Positions 52,728 through 61,564 of a stretch of 64,000 nucleotides of DNA are shown piece after piece; the stretch's first letter is position 1; each line of letters starts with the position of its first letter. A model generated the notes under the pieces. The model saw nothing but the letters and a program-made list of their open reading frames with translations, ran no database searches and had not been told where the DNA came from. The stretch covers positions 62,001-126,000 of the forward strand of contig NZ_CATMFB010000002.1 of the NCBI RefSeq assembly GCF_950066645.1, in the 5' to 3' direction. This DNA comes from an uncultured Thalassolituus sp. GTDB lineage: Bacteria > Pseudomonadota > Gammaproteobacteria > Pseudomonadales > Oceanobacteraceae. The translations under genes were made by a program, and so were the position numbers.

Positions 52728-53786
52728 ATGCGTATCCGCAACACTTCAGGCACCCTCATCGCAGCGGTGCTGATGTTTTCATCCATTTCTACTCTGGCCG
52801 AAGGCGCGCCACAGGGGCTCCCAGCCGAAGTGGTGAAAGCACGCAAGGAAACCGTCACCAATGATATTCATGCCGTCGGCACGCTGCGCGGTAATGAAAC
52901 CGTCACGCTGCGGCCGGAACTGACTGCGATTGTCGAGTCCATCGCCTTTGAAGAAGGCAGCAAAGTGAAGAAAGGCGCTGTTCTGATTCAGCTCGATGAT
53001 GATCAGTACCGTGCTCAGGTGAAGGAAGCCGAGGCCAGAGTCCGTCAGAGCGGTGCAGAAAACCGCCGTATTCAGAAACTCTTTCAGAACGGTGTCGGTT
53101 CTGAAACTGACCGGGATACCAGTCTTGCGGCCATTGAGATCAATGAAGCGCAGCTTGATCTGGCGCGCCTGAATCTGGCAAAAACCCGTATCACAGCGCC
53201 TTTCGATGGCATTACCGGACTGCGTATGTTCAGCCCGGGAGATTACATCAACGCCGGTACAGAATTGCTCGAGCTGGTCGATATCAGCCGTATGAAAGTA
53301 GACTTCGCCGTCCCTGAGATTCACCTCAGCCGGGTGTCCGTCGGTCAGCCTCTGGAAGTCCGCCTGGCTGCGTTTCCCGGAGAGACCTTCGCCGGAAAAA
53401 TCACCGCGATCAGTCCCCTGATTAATGAAAGAGGCCGCAGTATTCAGGTACGCGGCGAAATCGACAATCAGGAAGGCCGCCTTCGCCCGGGTCTGTTCGC
53501 AGAAATCCGCCTGACCACGTCCAGCCAGGAAGCACTTACCGTCCCGGAAGAAGCGCTGATCCCACAGGGCAACCAGTACTTCGTCTATCGCGTAAAAGAC
53601 AACACAATCGATATGGTCCCGGTAAAGATCCAGCAGCGTAAAGACACCCGCGTCGCCTTATCCGGCCCCTTAGCAGAAGGTGACGTCGTCGTTACAGCCG
53701 GCCAGCTGAAGCTGCAGCCAGGCTCTCCCGTCACTCCGATATTCACCGACGGATCACAGCCAGTAGCTGGAGGTGACAACGAATGA
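52728..53786 (+). CDS. RND efflux periplasmic adaptor
   Basis: The 352-residue protein is the membrane-fusion subunit of an RND efflux pump. It has a signal sequence (about 1-26), a lipoyl/hairpin domain ('LRPELTAIVESIAFEEGSKV', 'EAEARVRQSGAENRRIQKLF' in the helical hairpin), a beta-barrel domain ('VDFAVPEIHLSRVSVGQPLE') and a membrane-proximal end. No lipobox is present. Size and sequence are like MexH/VexC-type adaptors paired with one pump. Its end overlaps the pump gene start by four bases (ATGA). No TolC-type gene is adjacent. Confidence 0.9.
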   Translation: MRIRNTSGTLIAAVLMFSSISTLAEGAPQGLPAEVVKARKETVTNDIHAVGTLRGNETVTLRPELTAIVESIAFEEGSKVKKGAVLIQLDDDQYRAQVKEAEARVRQSGAENRRIQKLFQNGVGSETDRDTSLAAIEINEAQLDLARLNLAKTRITAPFDGITGLRMFSPGDYINAGTELLELVDISRMKVDFAVPEIHLSRVSVGQPLEVRLAAFPGETFAGKITAISPLINERGRSIQVRGEIDNQEGRLRPGLFAEIRLTTSSQEALTVPEEALIPQGNQYFVYRVKDNTIDMVPVKIQQRKDTRVALSGPLAEGDVVVTAGQLKLQPGSPVTPIFTDGSQPVAGGDNE

Positions 53787-56700
53787 AGATTGCTGAGCTC
53801 AGTATCCGTCGCCCGGTACTGGCAACAGTAATGAACCTGTTGCTGATTCTGGTAGGTATCATTGCCTACCAGACGCTCCCGGTACGGGAATACCCGAACA
53901 TCGATGTCCCGGTCGTCAGCGTTGAAACCGCCTATGCCGGTGCCAACGCCAGTATTATCGAAACTCAGGTTACTCAGATTCTGGAAGACTCCCTGTCGGG
54001 CATCGAAGGCATTGACTATATGACCTCGATCAGCCGTTCAGAGAAATCTCAGATTACTCTGACCTTTAAGCTGGATCGCGATGCCGATGCTGCTGCATCA
54101 GACGTACGCGACCGCGTCGGCCGTGTTCGCGGCCAGCTGCCTGACGATATCGAAGAGCCTGTTGTCGCTAAAGTTGAAGCTGACGCTCAGCCAATTATCT
54201 GGTTGGCGTTTTCCAGCGACCGACACAGCGAACTTGAAATTACTGATATCGCCGAGCGTCAGGTAAAAGACCCGCTGCAGACCGTGAATGGGGTTGCCAG
54301 TGTCCGCGTCGTTGGTGAGCGTCGCTTTGCAATGCGTATCTGGCTCGACCGCACGCGCATGGCCGCTTTCTCGGTCACGCCGCAGGAAGTAGAAGCTGCG
54401 CTGCGTAGTCAGAACGTCGAGATTCCGGCAGGTCGCATTGAAAGTAAAGACCGCGAGCTGACCGTACTGACTCAGACGGATCTGAATACGCCAGAGCAGT
54501 TTGAAAATATCATTCTGCGGGATGAAGCGGGCTATCTGGTGCGCCTGGGGGATGTCGCCAGTGTCGAAATTGGCCCGGAAGACGATCGTATTATTTCCCG
54601 TTTTAAAGGCAAAACAGCCGTCGCTCTGGGGGTAGTCAAACAAAGTACGGCCAATCCACTGGACGTATCTGCTGGCATCCGTGAGCGTATGGCTGAGCTG
54701 GAAGACAAGCTGCCTGCGGGTGTACAGGTCAACGTGGCCTATGATTCATCTATCTTCATTCAGAAGTCGATTGACTCGGTCTACACCACCATTATCGAAG
54801 CCGTAGTACTGGTGATTCTGGTGATCTTCCTGTTCCTCAGAAACCTTCGTGCAACTCTGATTCCACTGGTGACCATTCCAGTCTCTCTGATCGGCGCTTT
54901 CGCTATCATGTCGCTGTTCGGCTTCAGCGTGAACACGCTGACTCTGCTGGCACTGGTACTGGCCATTGGTCTGGTGGTGGACGATGCCATTGTTGTCCTG
55001 GAAAACATCTACCGTCATATCGAAGAAGGTATGCAACCCATTGAAGCCGCCTTTGTCGGTATGAAAGAAATCGGCTTCGCGGTCGTTGCTATGACGATGA
55101 CCCTCGCCGCGGTATTCGCTCCGATTGCCTTCACCGAAGGACGCACCGGTAAGCTCTTCTCTGAATTCGCACTGACACTTGCCGGAGCGGTGGTTGTGTC
55201 CGGGTTTGTCGCCCTGACGCTCTCGCCTATGATGAGTTCACGGATGCTGAAGCACAGTGAAGGTGGACGTTTCTATCAGTTTGGTGAGCGTGTGCTGAAC
55301 GGCCTGACTCATGGCTATGAAAAAGTACTGGGCGCAGTCATGCGCGGCTGGGTCATAGTTCTGGGCGCAGGACTGGTGGTTATTGGTGCGACGGCGTTCG
55401 TTTATACCACTCTGCCACAGGAGCTCGCCCCGACTGAAGACACAGGCACGGTGATTGGCTTTGCCATTGCACCGGAAGGCTCGTCGCCGCAGTTTATCGA
55501 CAAGTATGCCCGTCAGATGGAAGGCCTCTACAGCAATATTGAAGAAGCCGACCGTTACTTCATGATCATTGGCTTCCCGAGTGAAACCAACGCCATTTCG
55601 TTCGTCGGTCTGAAAGACTGGGACGAGCGCGAGCGCAGTCAGGGCGAGATTATCGGCTCTCTCATGGGCCCGATGTTCGGCGGTATTCCGGGGGTGATGG
55701 CCTTCCCTATGGCGCGTCCGTCACTTGGTCAGAGCCCACTGTCACGCCCCGTTGAATTTGTCATTCAGACCTCTGGCTCCTACGAGGAACTGCAGCAGGT
55801 CGTCGGCGCGATGATGGGCAAAATCTGGACAAACCCCATGTTCAGCCAGCCCGACGTTGATCTGAAGATGAACAAGCCGGAACTGCTGGTCACTGTGAAC
55901 CGGGACAAAGCTGCCGCGATGGGGGTCGACGTCTCTGTGATCGGCCGTACCCTCGAGACGATGATGGCAGGCCGCGATGTCACCCGCTTCAAAAAAGACG
56001 GTGAACAATACAATGTGGTGGTGCAGGTCGCCGACACAGACCGTTCTAATCCAACGGATCTGATCAATGTTTATACCCGCAGCAGCAATGGTGACATGGT
56101 GCAGCTGGCCAATCTGGTCGATGTTGAAGAAACCATCTCGGCGAAAGAGCTGAACCACTTCAACAAACTGCGTTCAGCCACCATTAAAACCGGTCTGACG
56201 CCAGGCTACAGCCAGGCCGACGCGATTGCCTACCTGAACGACGCTTTTGCCGAACTGACAAAAGATCAGAGCGGTTTCCAGGTGGACTACGGTGGTCAGA
56301 TGCGTGAATTCGTGCAGGCAGGCAGCAGTCTGATGTTCGCCTTCGGTCTGGCACTGATGTTCATCTACCTGGTTCTTTCTGCGCAGTTTGAGAGCTTCCG
56401 CAACCCTCTGCTGATCATGCTTTCGGTACCGACAGCCATGCTCGGGGCTCTGGCGGCACTGAAGCTGACAGGAGGCTCTCTCAACGTATACAGCCAGATT
56501 GGTCTGATTACACTGGTCGGCCTGATCACCAAGCACGGGATTCTGATTGTGGAATTCGCAAATCAGTTACAGCTTTCAGGTAAATCGCGCTTCGATGCCG
56601 CTCTGGAAGCTGCCAGCCTGCGTCTGCGTCCGATCCTGATGACCACCGCTGCGATGGTTCTGGGTGCCGTTCCGCTTGCCCTGGCAACAGGTGCCGGCGC

Positions 56701-56836
56701 CGAGAGCCGCAGTCAGATTGGCTGGACCATCGTCGGTGGTATGACGCTGGGAACCTTGCTGACACTCTTCCTGGTACCAACGATTTACGCGTTGTTTGCC
56801 GCGAAACCCAAGATCATAGAGGGACCTGCAGAGTAA
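53783..56836 (+). CDS. RND family multidrug efflux permease
   Basis: The 1017-residue inner-membrane pump has the HAE1/AcrB-type layout: N-terminal 'ELSIRRPVLATVMNLLLILV', two large periplasmic loops and twelve membrane helices. The proton-relay Asp pair is present in 'AIGLVVDDAIVVLENIYRHI' and the partner Lys/Thr helix follows. 'GLITLVGLITKHGILIVEFA' is in helix 10. Substrates cannot be read from sequence, but the family exports drugs, dyes or detergents. It is coupled to the adaptor gene, and an intrinsic terminator lies after the stop. Confidence 0.93.
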   Translation: MKIAELSIRRPVLATVMNLLLILVGIIAYQTLPVREYPNIDVPVVSVETAYAGANASIIETQVTQILEDSLSGIEGIDYMTSISRSEKSQITLTFKLDRDADAAASDVRDRVGRVRGQLPDDIEEPVVAKVEADAQPIIWLAFSSDRHSELEITDIAERQVKDPLQTVNGVASVRVVGERRFAMRIWLDRTRMAAFSVTPQEVEAALRSQNVEIPAGRIESKDRELTVLTQTDLNTPEQFENIILRDEAGYLVRLGDVASVEIGPEDDRIISRFKGKTAVALGVVKQSTANPLDVSAGIRERMAELEDKLPAGVQVNVAYDSSIFIQKSIDSVYTTIIEAVVLVILVIFLFLRNLRATLIPLVTIPVSLIGAFAIMSLFGFSVNTLTLLALVLAIGLVVDDAIVVLENIYRHIEEGMQPIEAAFVGMKEIGFAVVAMTMTLAAVFAPIAFTEGRTGKLFSEFALTLAGAVVVSGFVALTLSPMMSSRMLKHSEGGRFYQFGERVLNGLTHGYEKVLGAVMRGWVIVLGAGLVVIGATAFVYTTLPQELAPTEDTGTVIGFAIAPEGSSPQFIDKYARQMEGLYSNIEEADRYFMIIGFPSETNAISFVGLKDWDERERSQGEIIGSLMGPMFGGIPGVMAFPMARPSLGQSPLSRPVEFVIQTSGSYEELQQVVGAMMGKIWTNPMFSQPDVDLKMNKPELLVTVNRDKAAAMGVDVSVIGRTLETMMAGRDVTRFKKDGEQYNVVVQVADTDRSNPTDLINVYTRSSNGDMVQLANLVDVEETISAKELNHFNKLRSATIKTGLTPGYSQADAIAYLNDAFAELTKDQSGFQVDYGGQMREFVQAGSSLMFAFGLALMFIYLVLSAQFESFRNPLLIMLSVPTAMLGALAALKLTGGSLNVYSQIGLITLVGLITKHGILIVEFANQLQLSGKSRFDAALEAASLRLRPILMTTAAMVLGAVPLALATGAGAESRSQIGWTIVGGMTLGTLLTLFLVPTIYALFAAKPKIIEGPAE

Positions 56837-56856
56837 ACAGCTCCACTCTGCAGTTT

Positions 56857-56883
56857 ATCCCCGGCAAGTCCGGGGATTTTTTT
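56857..56883 (+). terminator. intrinsic terminator after RND operon
   Basis: ATCCCCGG (56857-56864), loop CAAGT and CCGGGGAT (56870-56877) make a perfect 8-pair stem, followed by seven T (56877-56883). It ends the adaptor-pump transcript and lies just before the convergent DUF4124 gene. Confidence 0.93.
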
Positions 56884-56890
56884 ATCCCGG

Positions 56891-57307
56891 CTAGTAGCAG
56901 TTCTCTTTGATGCGCCGGTTAATCTCGTCTTTCTCGGCGCGTATCTGGCGCAGACGGTTCATGTCTGCAGACGCAGTGCGGGTATAGCTGCGCCGTGAAT
57001 CCGCCCGGGCCTCTTCACACTTACGGGCACGTTTCTCGTCCAGACGCGCGGTCTGCTGACGCTTCAGTTCTTCCTGACGACGGTTTTCAAGCTTCTGCTG
57101 ATACTCAGGATTGTACGACCCTGAACGGGTATAGCCGGCGCTGGCAGGCGACTCGTAGACGGAGTGAATCACTGGATTGACGACTTTTGCCTGAGCTGCA
57201 GGCCGCACGTCGGAAAAGTGTGTCTGCCCTTTCTCATCCTTCCATTGATAAATTTCTGCGTTTGCACAACAGGCGACGCACGCACAGATCAGTGGCGTCC
57301 ATTTCAT
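56891..57307 (-). CDS. DUF4124 domain protein
   Basis: The 138-residue protein has a signal peptide (about 1-17, ending CCANA) and a DUF4124 domain at once after it: 'EIYQWKDEKGQTHFSDVRPA' is the family signature. The rest is a charged helix rich in Arg, Glu and Gln (QKLENRRQEELKRQQTARLD) with Cys residues near the end (RKCEEARADSRR, KENCY). A periplasmic, possibly disulfide-linked protein of unknown role. It lies 26 bases downstream of recJ and may be co-transcribed. Confidence 0.85.
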   Translation of the reverse strand: MKWTPLICACVACCANAEIYQWKDEKGQTHFSDVRPAAQAKVVNPVIHSVYESPASAGYTRSGSYNPEYQQKLENRRQEELKRQQTARLDEKRARKCEEARADSRRSYTRTASADMNRLRQIRAEKDEINRRIKENCY

Positions 57308-57333
57308 CTGAGTTCCCTTTTTTTACACAGTCA

Positions 57334-59037
57334 CTATTCAAGATGTCTGATCAATAACTGAACGGTCCGGGCGCCGCGAAACTCATTAACGTCGAGCTGG
57401 AAAACACAGTGGACTTCCTCTCGCTGGTAGTCGGGCCAGGCAGTCGTATCAATGTTGAACCAGATTGCATCCATTGCCAGGTCAGAGTGTCGCGGTTGCA
57501 GCACCATTTTTAAATGTCGCTCGCCGACAATCCTCTGCTGCACCAGTCGGAACCAGCCTTCAAAGACGGGCTCCGGAAACCCCTGCCCCCAGGGGCCACC
57601 CCAGCGCAACTGCTCTGCCAGCTCCAGTGAGAACTCAGCCGGACGCAACTCACCGTCGGTATCAATCCGTTCTTCCAGGGCGTCATCGCTCATCAGGGTC
57701 CGGCATACCTGATCAAATGCCTGCGCAAATTCATCAAACACACCAGCGCGCAGAGTCAGCCCCGCAGCCATTGCGTGGCCACCAAACTTCACAATGAGTC
57801 CCGGGTGCCGGCGGTCAAGCAGATCCAGTGCATCTCGGATGTGCAGGCCAGGTACCGATCGCGCCGAGCCTTTCAGCTCACCGTTATCTGCACTGGCAAA
57901 GGCAATCACAGGCCGGTACACCTTTTCTTTGATCCGCGACGCCAGAATACCAATCACCCCCTGATGCCAGTTTTCCTGCCACAGACAGACTCCCGCACGC
58001 TCCTGGGGCGCGACGGCGCTGTCATCCAGCAGTGCCAGAGCTTCCTGTTGCATCCCCTGTTCGATCTGGCGACGCTCCCGGTTGAACGCATCCAGCTCGG
58101 TAGCAATGGTTAATGCTTTCTGCTCGTCATCGGTCAGCAGACACTCAATCCCCAGAGACATATCATCGAGACGGCCTGCGGCATTGATCCTCGGCCCCAG
58201 TGCAAAACCAAAGTCCGCCGCAGTAATCCGCTCAGCAGAGCGCCCGCTGACCTGTAACAGCGCACGGACACCAGCCTGAGCCTGTCCGGCACGGATACGC
58301 CGCAGCCCCTGCTCCACCAGTATCCGGTTATTGCGATCCAGAGGGACAACGTCTGCTACGGTGGCGAGTGCCACCAGGTCAATCAGAACCGCGAGATTGG
58401 GCGCTCCCGCGGGGAACGCACCCTGCCTCTGCAGCTCGGCTCTTAAAGCGAGCATGAGGTAAAACACGACCGTACAACCACAGGCGGCCTTGGAAGGAAA
58501 CTCACAGCCAGGCTGGTTAGGATTCACGATCGCCAATGCTTCGGGAAGCTGGTCTCCAGCCAGATGATGATCTGTGACGACAACCGGGATGCCAGCGGCG
58601 TTTGCCGCCGCGACTCCCTGCAAAGCGGCAATGCCGTTGTCCACGGTCATGATCAGGTCAGGTGACATATGACGGGCAACGTCCACCAGCTCCGGAGTCA
58701 GGCCGTATCCGAAATCAAACCGGTTAGGCACCAGATAGCCCACATCGGTTGCTCCCATCATTGCCAGAGCGCGCAGTGCAACCGCGGTACTGGTAGCACC
58801 GTCAGCATCGAAATCACCGACCACCAGTAAGCGGCGGCCCTGCGTCACTACAGGCACGAGTGCCGCGACAGCCTCTGAAATTCCGGACATAGAGTGATAA
58901 GGCAGAAGCGTCTGAAGCGTCAGCTCCAGATCGTCAGGTGACGTAATACCACGGGCGCTGTAGACCCGGTTGAGGACCGGGTGCAGATGATCAAGAACAG
59001 GCAGTGGCGTCGCTGCCCGGTTGTGAATCCGAGGCAT
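57334..59037 (-). CDS. recJ: single-strand DNA-specific exonuclease RecJ
   Basis: RecJ digests 5'-ended single-stranded DNA in recombination and mismatch repair. The 567-residue length is normal. Catalytic motifs: 'VVGDFDADGATST' (Asp75, Asp77, Asp79), 'MTVDNGIAAL' (Asp133), 'VVTDHHLAGD' (Asp156-His157-His158) and 'GPRINAAGR', with 'FGGHAMAAGLTL' in the DHHA1 domain. A perfect hairpin lies six bases before its ATG and covers the likely ribosome site. The ligase gene ends 38 bases upstream on the same strand. Confidence 0.96.
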   Translation of the reverse strand: MPRIHNRAATPLPVLDHLHPVLNRVYSARGITSPDDLELTLQTLLPYHSMSGISEAVAALVPVVTQGRRLLVVGDFDADGATSTAVALRALAMMGATDVGYLVPNRFDFGYGLTPELVDVARHMSPDLIMTVDNGIAALQGVAAANAAGIPVVVTDHHLAGDQLPEALAIVNPNQPGCEFPSKAACGCTVVFYLMLALRAELQRQGAFPAGAPNLAVLIDLVALATVADVVPLDRNNRILVEQGLRRIRAGQAQAGVRALLQVSGRSAERITAADFGFALGPRINAAGRLDDMSLGIECLLTDDEQKALTIATELDAFNRERRQIEQGMQQEALALLDDSAVAPQERAGVCLWQENWHQGVIGILASRIKEKVYRPVIAFASADNGELKGSARSVPGLHIRDALDLLDRRHPGLIVKFGGHAMAAGLTLRAGVFDEFAQAFDQVCRTLMSDDALEERIDTDGELRPAEFSLELAEQLRWGGPWGQGFPEPVFEGWFRLVQQRIVGERHLKMVLQPRHSDLAMDAIWFNIDTTAWPDYQREEVHCVFQLDVNEFRGARTVQLLIRHLE

Positions 59038-59043
59038 AGAATT

Positions 59044-59063
59044 GATCCGGCAAAAGCCGGATC
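59044..59063 (-). promoter_or_regulatory. hairpin covering the recJ ribosome-binding site
   Basis: GATCCGGC (59044-59051), loop AAAA and GCCGGATC (59056-59063) are perfectly complementary. On the minus strand the 3' arm ends six bases before the recJ ATG and contains GGAT, the only Shine-Dalgarno-like bases there. A stem here could limit recJ translation, or end the ligase transcript weakly. Confidence 0.5.
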
Positions 59064-59075
59064 ATATCACGATGG

Positions 59076-59939
59076 CTATTCGACGGGTCGCACACGATCA
59101 AAACTGGCAAACCGGGGCAGACCGCTACTGGTCAGACCACGATACGTAAACCGGACCCGCTCTCCAGGCGAGGGAGGATTGCGTCTCTGGGCATCCGTAA
59201 AGCCACTTCCGAGCAGAAATTCACGACCATCAGCCAGCCGGACCCTGAGCGCTCCCATCAGCCCTTCCAGCCGCCCTTTACCGGGCTCATAACCCAGGAC
59301 TACCGCCTCATCATCGTCCGTCTGCGTAACCTTCAGCAGGTCCGCCGAACGCCCCGGCGTATACTGAGATTCCAGACGGTGCAGCATCAGCCCTTCCCCG
59401 CCACCAGCAATCGTTGCCTGAAGCCGTTGATCGAGTGCCTCGACGGAATCAATCAGACTTTGTTCGACCAACTGGCATTCACTGCAGGGCAGCTGTTCGA
59501 TGAGGGCCTGCAAGCGGGCATAACGCTCGCGGAAAGTACCAGGGGCATCCGGCAGGTCAAAGACCATAAAGCGGACTTCCTGCCACAAGGGATCGTCCTC
59601 ACCATCCACTTGCCGGACAAGGCCACTGACCTCATCAAAACGGCCATAACCAATCCATAGTTCACCATCCATAGGCACGTCCGGAAGATCGGCGATAAAC
59701 CAGTCAGGCACGCTGATGATGCGACCACTGCGGGTCATCAGCTGCATGCCATCCCAATAAGTACGCACACCATCGTATTTTTCGCTGACACTGTAGTGTG
59801 CCAACACCTCATCACCCTGAAAGCGCTTGGCCAGCATAAGAAGTGGCGGCGCTTCCGACGCCTGAGCTGCAGCCCAGACAGGAAGCATGCTGCCGAATAT
59901 CACCAGCAGCGCGATAAGAAAGGGGGTCCATCCCGACAT
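59076..59939 (-). CDS. periplasmic ATP-dependent DNA ligase (LigE type)
   Basis: The 287-residue protein is a minimal ATP-dependent DNA ligase: adenylation Lys54 in 'VSEKYDGVRTYWDG' (KxDGxR), 'VPMDGELWIG' (Glu93), 'GGEGLMLHR' and 'LLKVTQTDDDEAVVLGYEPG' as later nucleotidyltransferase motifs, then an OB-fold. A signal peptide (about 1-25, ending AAAQA) is present, as in the LigE group, so it should act in the periplasm, where it may seal incoming or extracellular DNA. It is upstream of recJ in the same direction. Confidence 0.9.
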   Translation of the reverse strand: MSGWTPFLIALLVIFGSMLPVWAAAQASEAPPLLMLAKRFQGDEVLAHYSVSEKYDGVRTYWDGMQLMTRSGRIISVPDWFIADLPDVPMDGELWIGYGRFDEVSGLVRQVDGEDDPLWQEVRFMVFDLPDAPGTFRERYARLQALIEQLPCSECQLVEQSLIDSVEALDQRLQATIAGGGEGLMLHRLESQYTPGRSADLLKVTQTDDDEAVVLGYEPGKGRLEGLMGALRVRLADGREFLLGSGFTDAQRRNPPSPGERVRFTYRGLTSSGLPRFASFDRVRPVE

Positions 59940-60097
59940 GATTCTGTCCCTGACGTTAAAGATAGCCTCATTGTGAACCAGGATGGTTAACAGACAAAAG
60001 TGGCATTTTGTACATTTACAGGGTTTTCACCGGACTGGCGTCACTTGACACACAGCGCCACAAAGCAAATCCTTAAGGGTATCCACTGATAAACGAC

Positions 60098-60502
60098 ATG
60101 GGCTTTATGAGTTTTTTCCTGTTGGGACTGGGCAGTAACATCAAACCTGAAGACAACCTGACTCAGGCGGCCTCTGCCCTTGAACAACTGGGCCGCGTAG
60201 CGGCGACATCACCCGCCCTGGCGACGGCGCCGGTCGGCGAAACCTTCCACCACGAATTCCGTAATCAATTACTCATTCTTGAGTGTGATCTGCCTGCCCC
60301 TATGCTTAAACACCGACTTCAGGCGATCGAAGTCGATCTGGGACGGGAACCGAAGTCACCCGCCCGGAAAACCCGCGACCGTCCGATCGACATCGACATA
60401 CTCGCGCAGGCAGAGACACTGGAGAGCTGCCGGCACGCAGTGCCGGAAGAAAGCTATTACCAGAGTGTGTATCAGCTCTGGTGTCAGGAAGAAAACGTCT
60501 GA
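60098..60502 (+). CDS. folK: FolK-like hydroxymethyldihydropterin pyrophosphokinase, short
   Basis: FolK passes pyrophosphate from ATP to 6-hydroxymethyl-dihydropterin in folate synthesis. The 134-residue product keeps the N-terminal 'FLLGLGSNIKPEDNL', the 'TAPVGETFHHEFRNQLL' region and the Mg-binding 'TRDRPIDIDIL' (two Asp). It is shorter than E. coli FolK (159) and lacks the later PH..R.FVLxPL region: after DIDIL it only has ~30 residues ending 'YQSVYQLWCQEENV'. It may be a divergent or specialised enzyme. ATG 60107 is an alternative start. The 3' end overlaps convergent folM by 19 bases. Confidence 0.78.
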   Translation: MGFMSFFLLGLGSNIKPEDNLTQAASALEQLGRVAATSPALATAPVGETFHHEFRNQLLILECDLPAPMLKHRLQAIEVDLGREPKSPARKTRDRPIDIDILAQAETLESCRHAVPEESYYQSVYQLWCQEENV

Positions 60503-61197
60503 TCGTAGCGGTTAGTCACGAAGCGACCACCGTCAACTCTCATTACCGTGCCCGTCACCGCCCGGGCACTGAGCAGATAATCGCACGCGCTGACAATGGC
60601 GCCATAACCCAGCTCTTCACCAATCAGTGATTGCGACAGCACCCGCTGACGATAAGCTTCGTCGTGCTCGGGAAGAAACTGCACAGGCCCCGGCTGTATA
60701 ACATTCACCCGGACCCTGCCAGCGAGACGCTGCGCCATGCTCAATGACCAGTTCTGCAAGCCCGCTTTTGCGGCACAATACACAGCGAACCACTGGTTAG
60801 GGATATCAGCGTAGATATCACTGATGCTGATCATGCAGGCTGCTTCAGCCCACGCCTCTTTCAGGGCCTCCGTGATCATCACAGGCGCAGTTACATGAAC
60901 ATTCTGATGCATGGCAATGTGTTCTGGCAGATCCGCGGCGGCGGCATCGGGCACAAAACAGGAAGCGTTATGGATCACAGCGTCGAATGGGCCGAGTGCC
61001 TGCAGTTCATCACAGAGCTTCTCAATGTCGCGGACATCAGACAGGTCTGCTTTCACTGACGTCAGGTTGGGATGTGCTTCCAACTCACTGCGGGTGTTGT
61101 AGTGTGCAACCACCTGCCACCCCTGCGCCAGATAATGCTCGCTCAGTGTTCTGCCCAGACGACGCCCGCCGCCAGTAATAAAAATACGCTTAGCCAC
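60484..61197 (-). CDS. folM: dihydromonapterin reductase FolM
   Basis: FolM is an SDR enzyme reducing dihydromonapterin (and weakly dihydrofolate) to the tetrahydro form with NADPH. The 237-residue product shows the nucleotide-binding 'FITGGGRRLGRTLSEHYLAQ', 'VIHNAS' and the catalytic Tyr/Lys in 'YCAAKAGLQNW'. The C-terminal 'RVDGGRFV' fits. The start is GTG 61197 with GAGG five bases upstream; an in-frame codon at 61257 lies before the family start. The arrangement with a FolK homologue on the opposite strand places two pterin genes tail to tail. Confidence 0.88.
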   Translation of the reverse strand: MAKRIFITGGGRRLGRTLSEHYLAQGWQVVAHYNTRSELEAHPNLTSVKADLSDVRDIEKLCDELQALGPFDAVIHNASCFVPDAAAADLPEHIAMHQNVHVTAPVMITEALKEAWAEAACMISISDIYADIPNQWFAVYCAAKAGLQNWSLSMAQRLAGRVRVNVIQPGPVQFLPEHDEAYRQRVLSQSLIGEELGYGAIVSACDYLLSARAVTGTVMRVDGGRFVTNRYDQTFSS

Positions 61198-61285
61198 ACG
61201 CACCTCAATCAGATTCTCAGGGCTATCAGTGTAAAAAGAGGGGGGGGACGACCGCAAGGTCGGCGCCTGTCGGAATCACAGGCAC

Positions 61286-61308
61286 AAAAAAACCAGCTCG
61301 ATGGCTGG
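61286..61308 (-). terminator. terminator after tandem tRNA genes
   Basis: On the minus strand CCAGC, loop CATCGA and GCTGG are followed by seven T (plus-strand A run 61286-61292). It begins ten bases beyond the CCA end of the downstream tRNA. A second short stem (GCCTGT/ACAGGC, 61265-61283) lies after the T-run. Confidence 0.85.
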
Positions 61309-61317
61309 CTGATTTGT

Positions 61318-61394
<77 letters not shown>

Positions 61395-61445
61395 ACAAAT
61401 ACTCTGACTAACATGACCAACTTATGAGCAGTTCAAAAGTTAAGT

Positions 61446-61522
<77 letters not shown>

Positions 61523-61535
61523 TCAGAGGCTGCGC

Positions 61536-61564
61536 ATATTACGCCCACCAAAGTGGCGCGTCAA
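61536..61564 (-). promoter_or_regulatory. sigma-70 promoter of the tRNA-fMet pair
   Basis: On the minus strand TTGACG (61564-61559) is 17 bases from TAATAT (61541-61536), a near-consensus pair. The bases after the -10 (GCGC) are a GC-rich discriminator, as is usual for stable-RNA promoters under stringent control. Transcription would start about seven bases before the tRNA. Confidence 0.82.
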
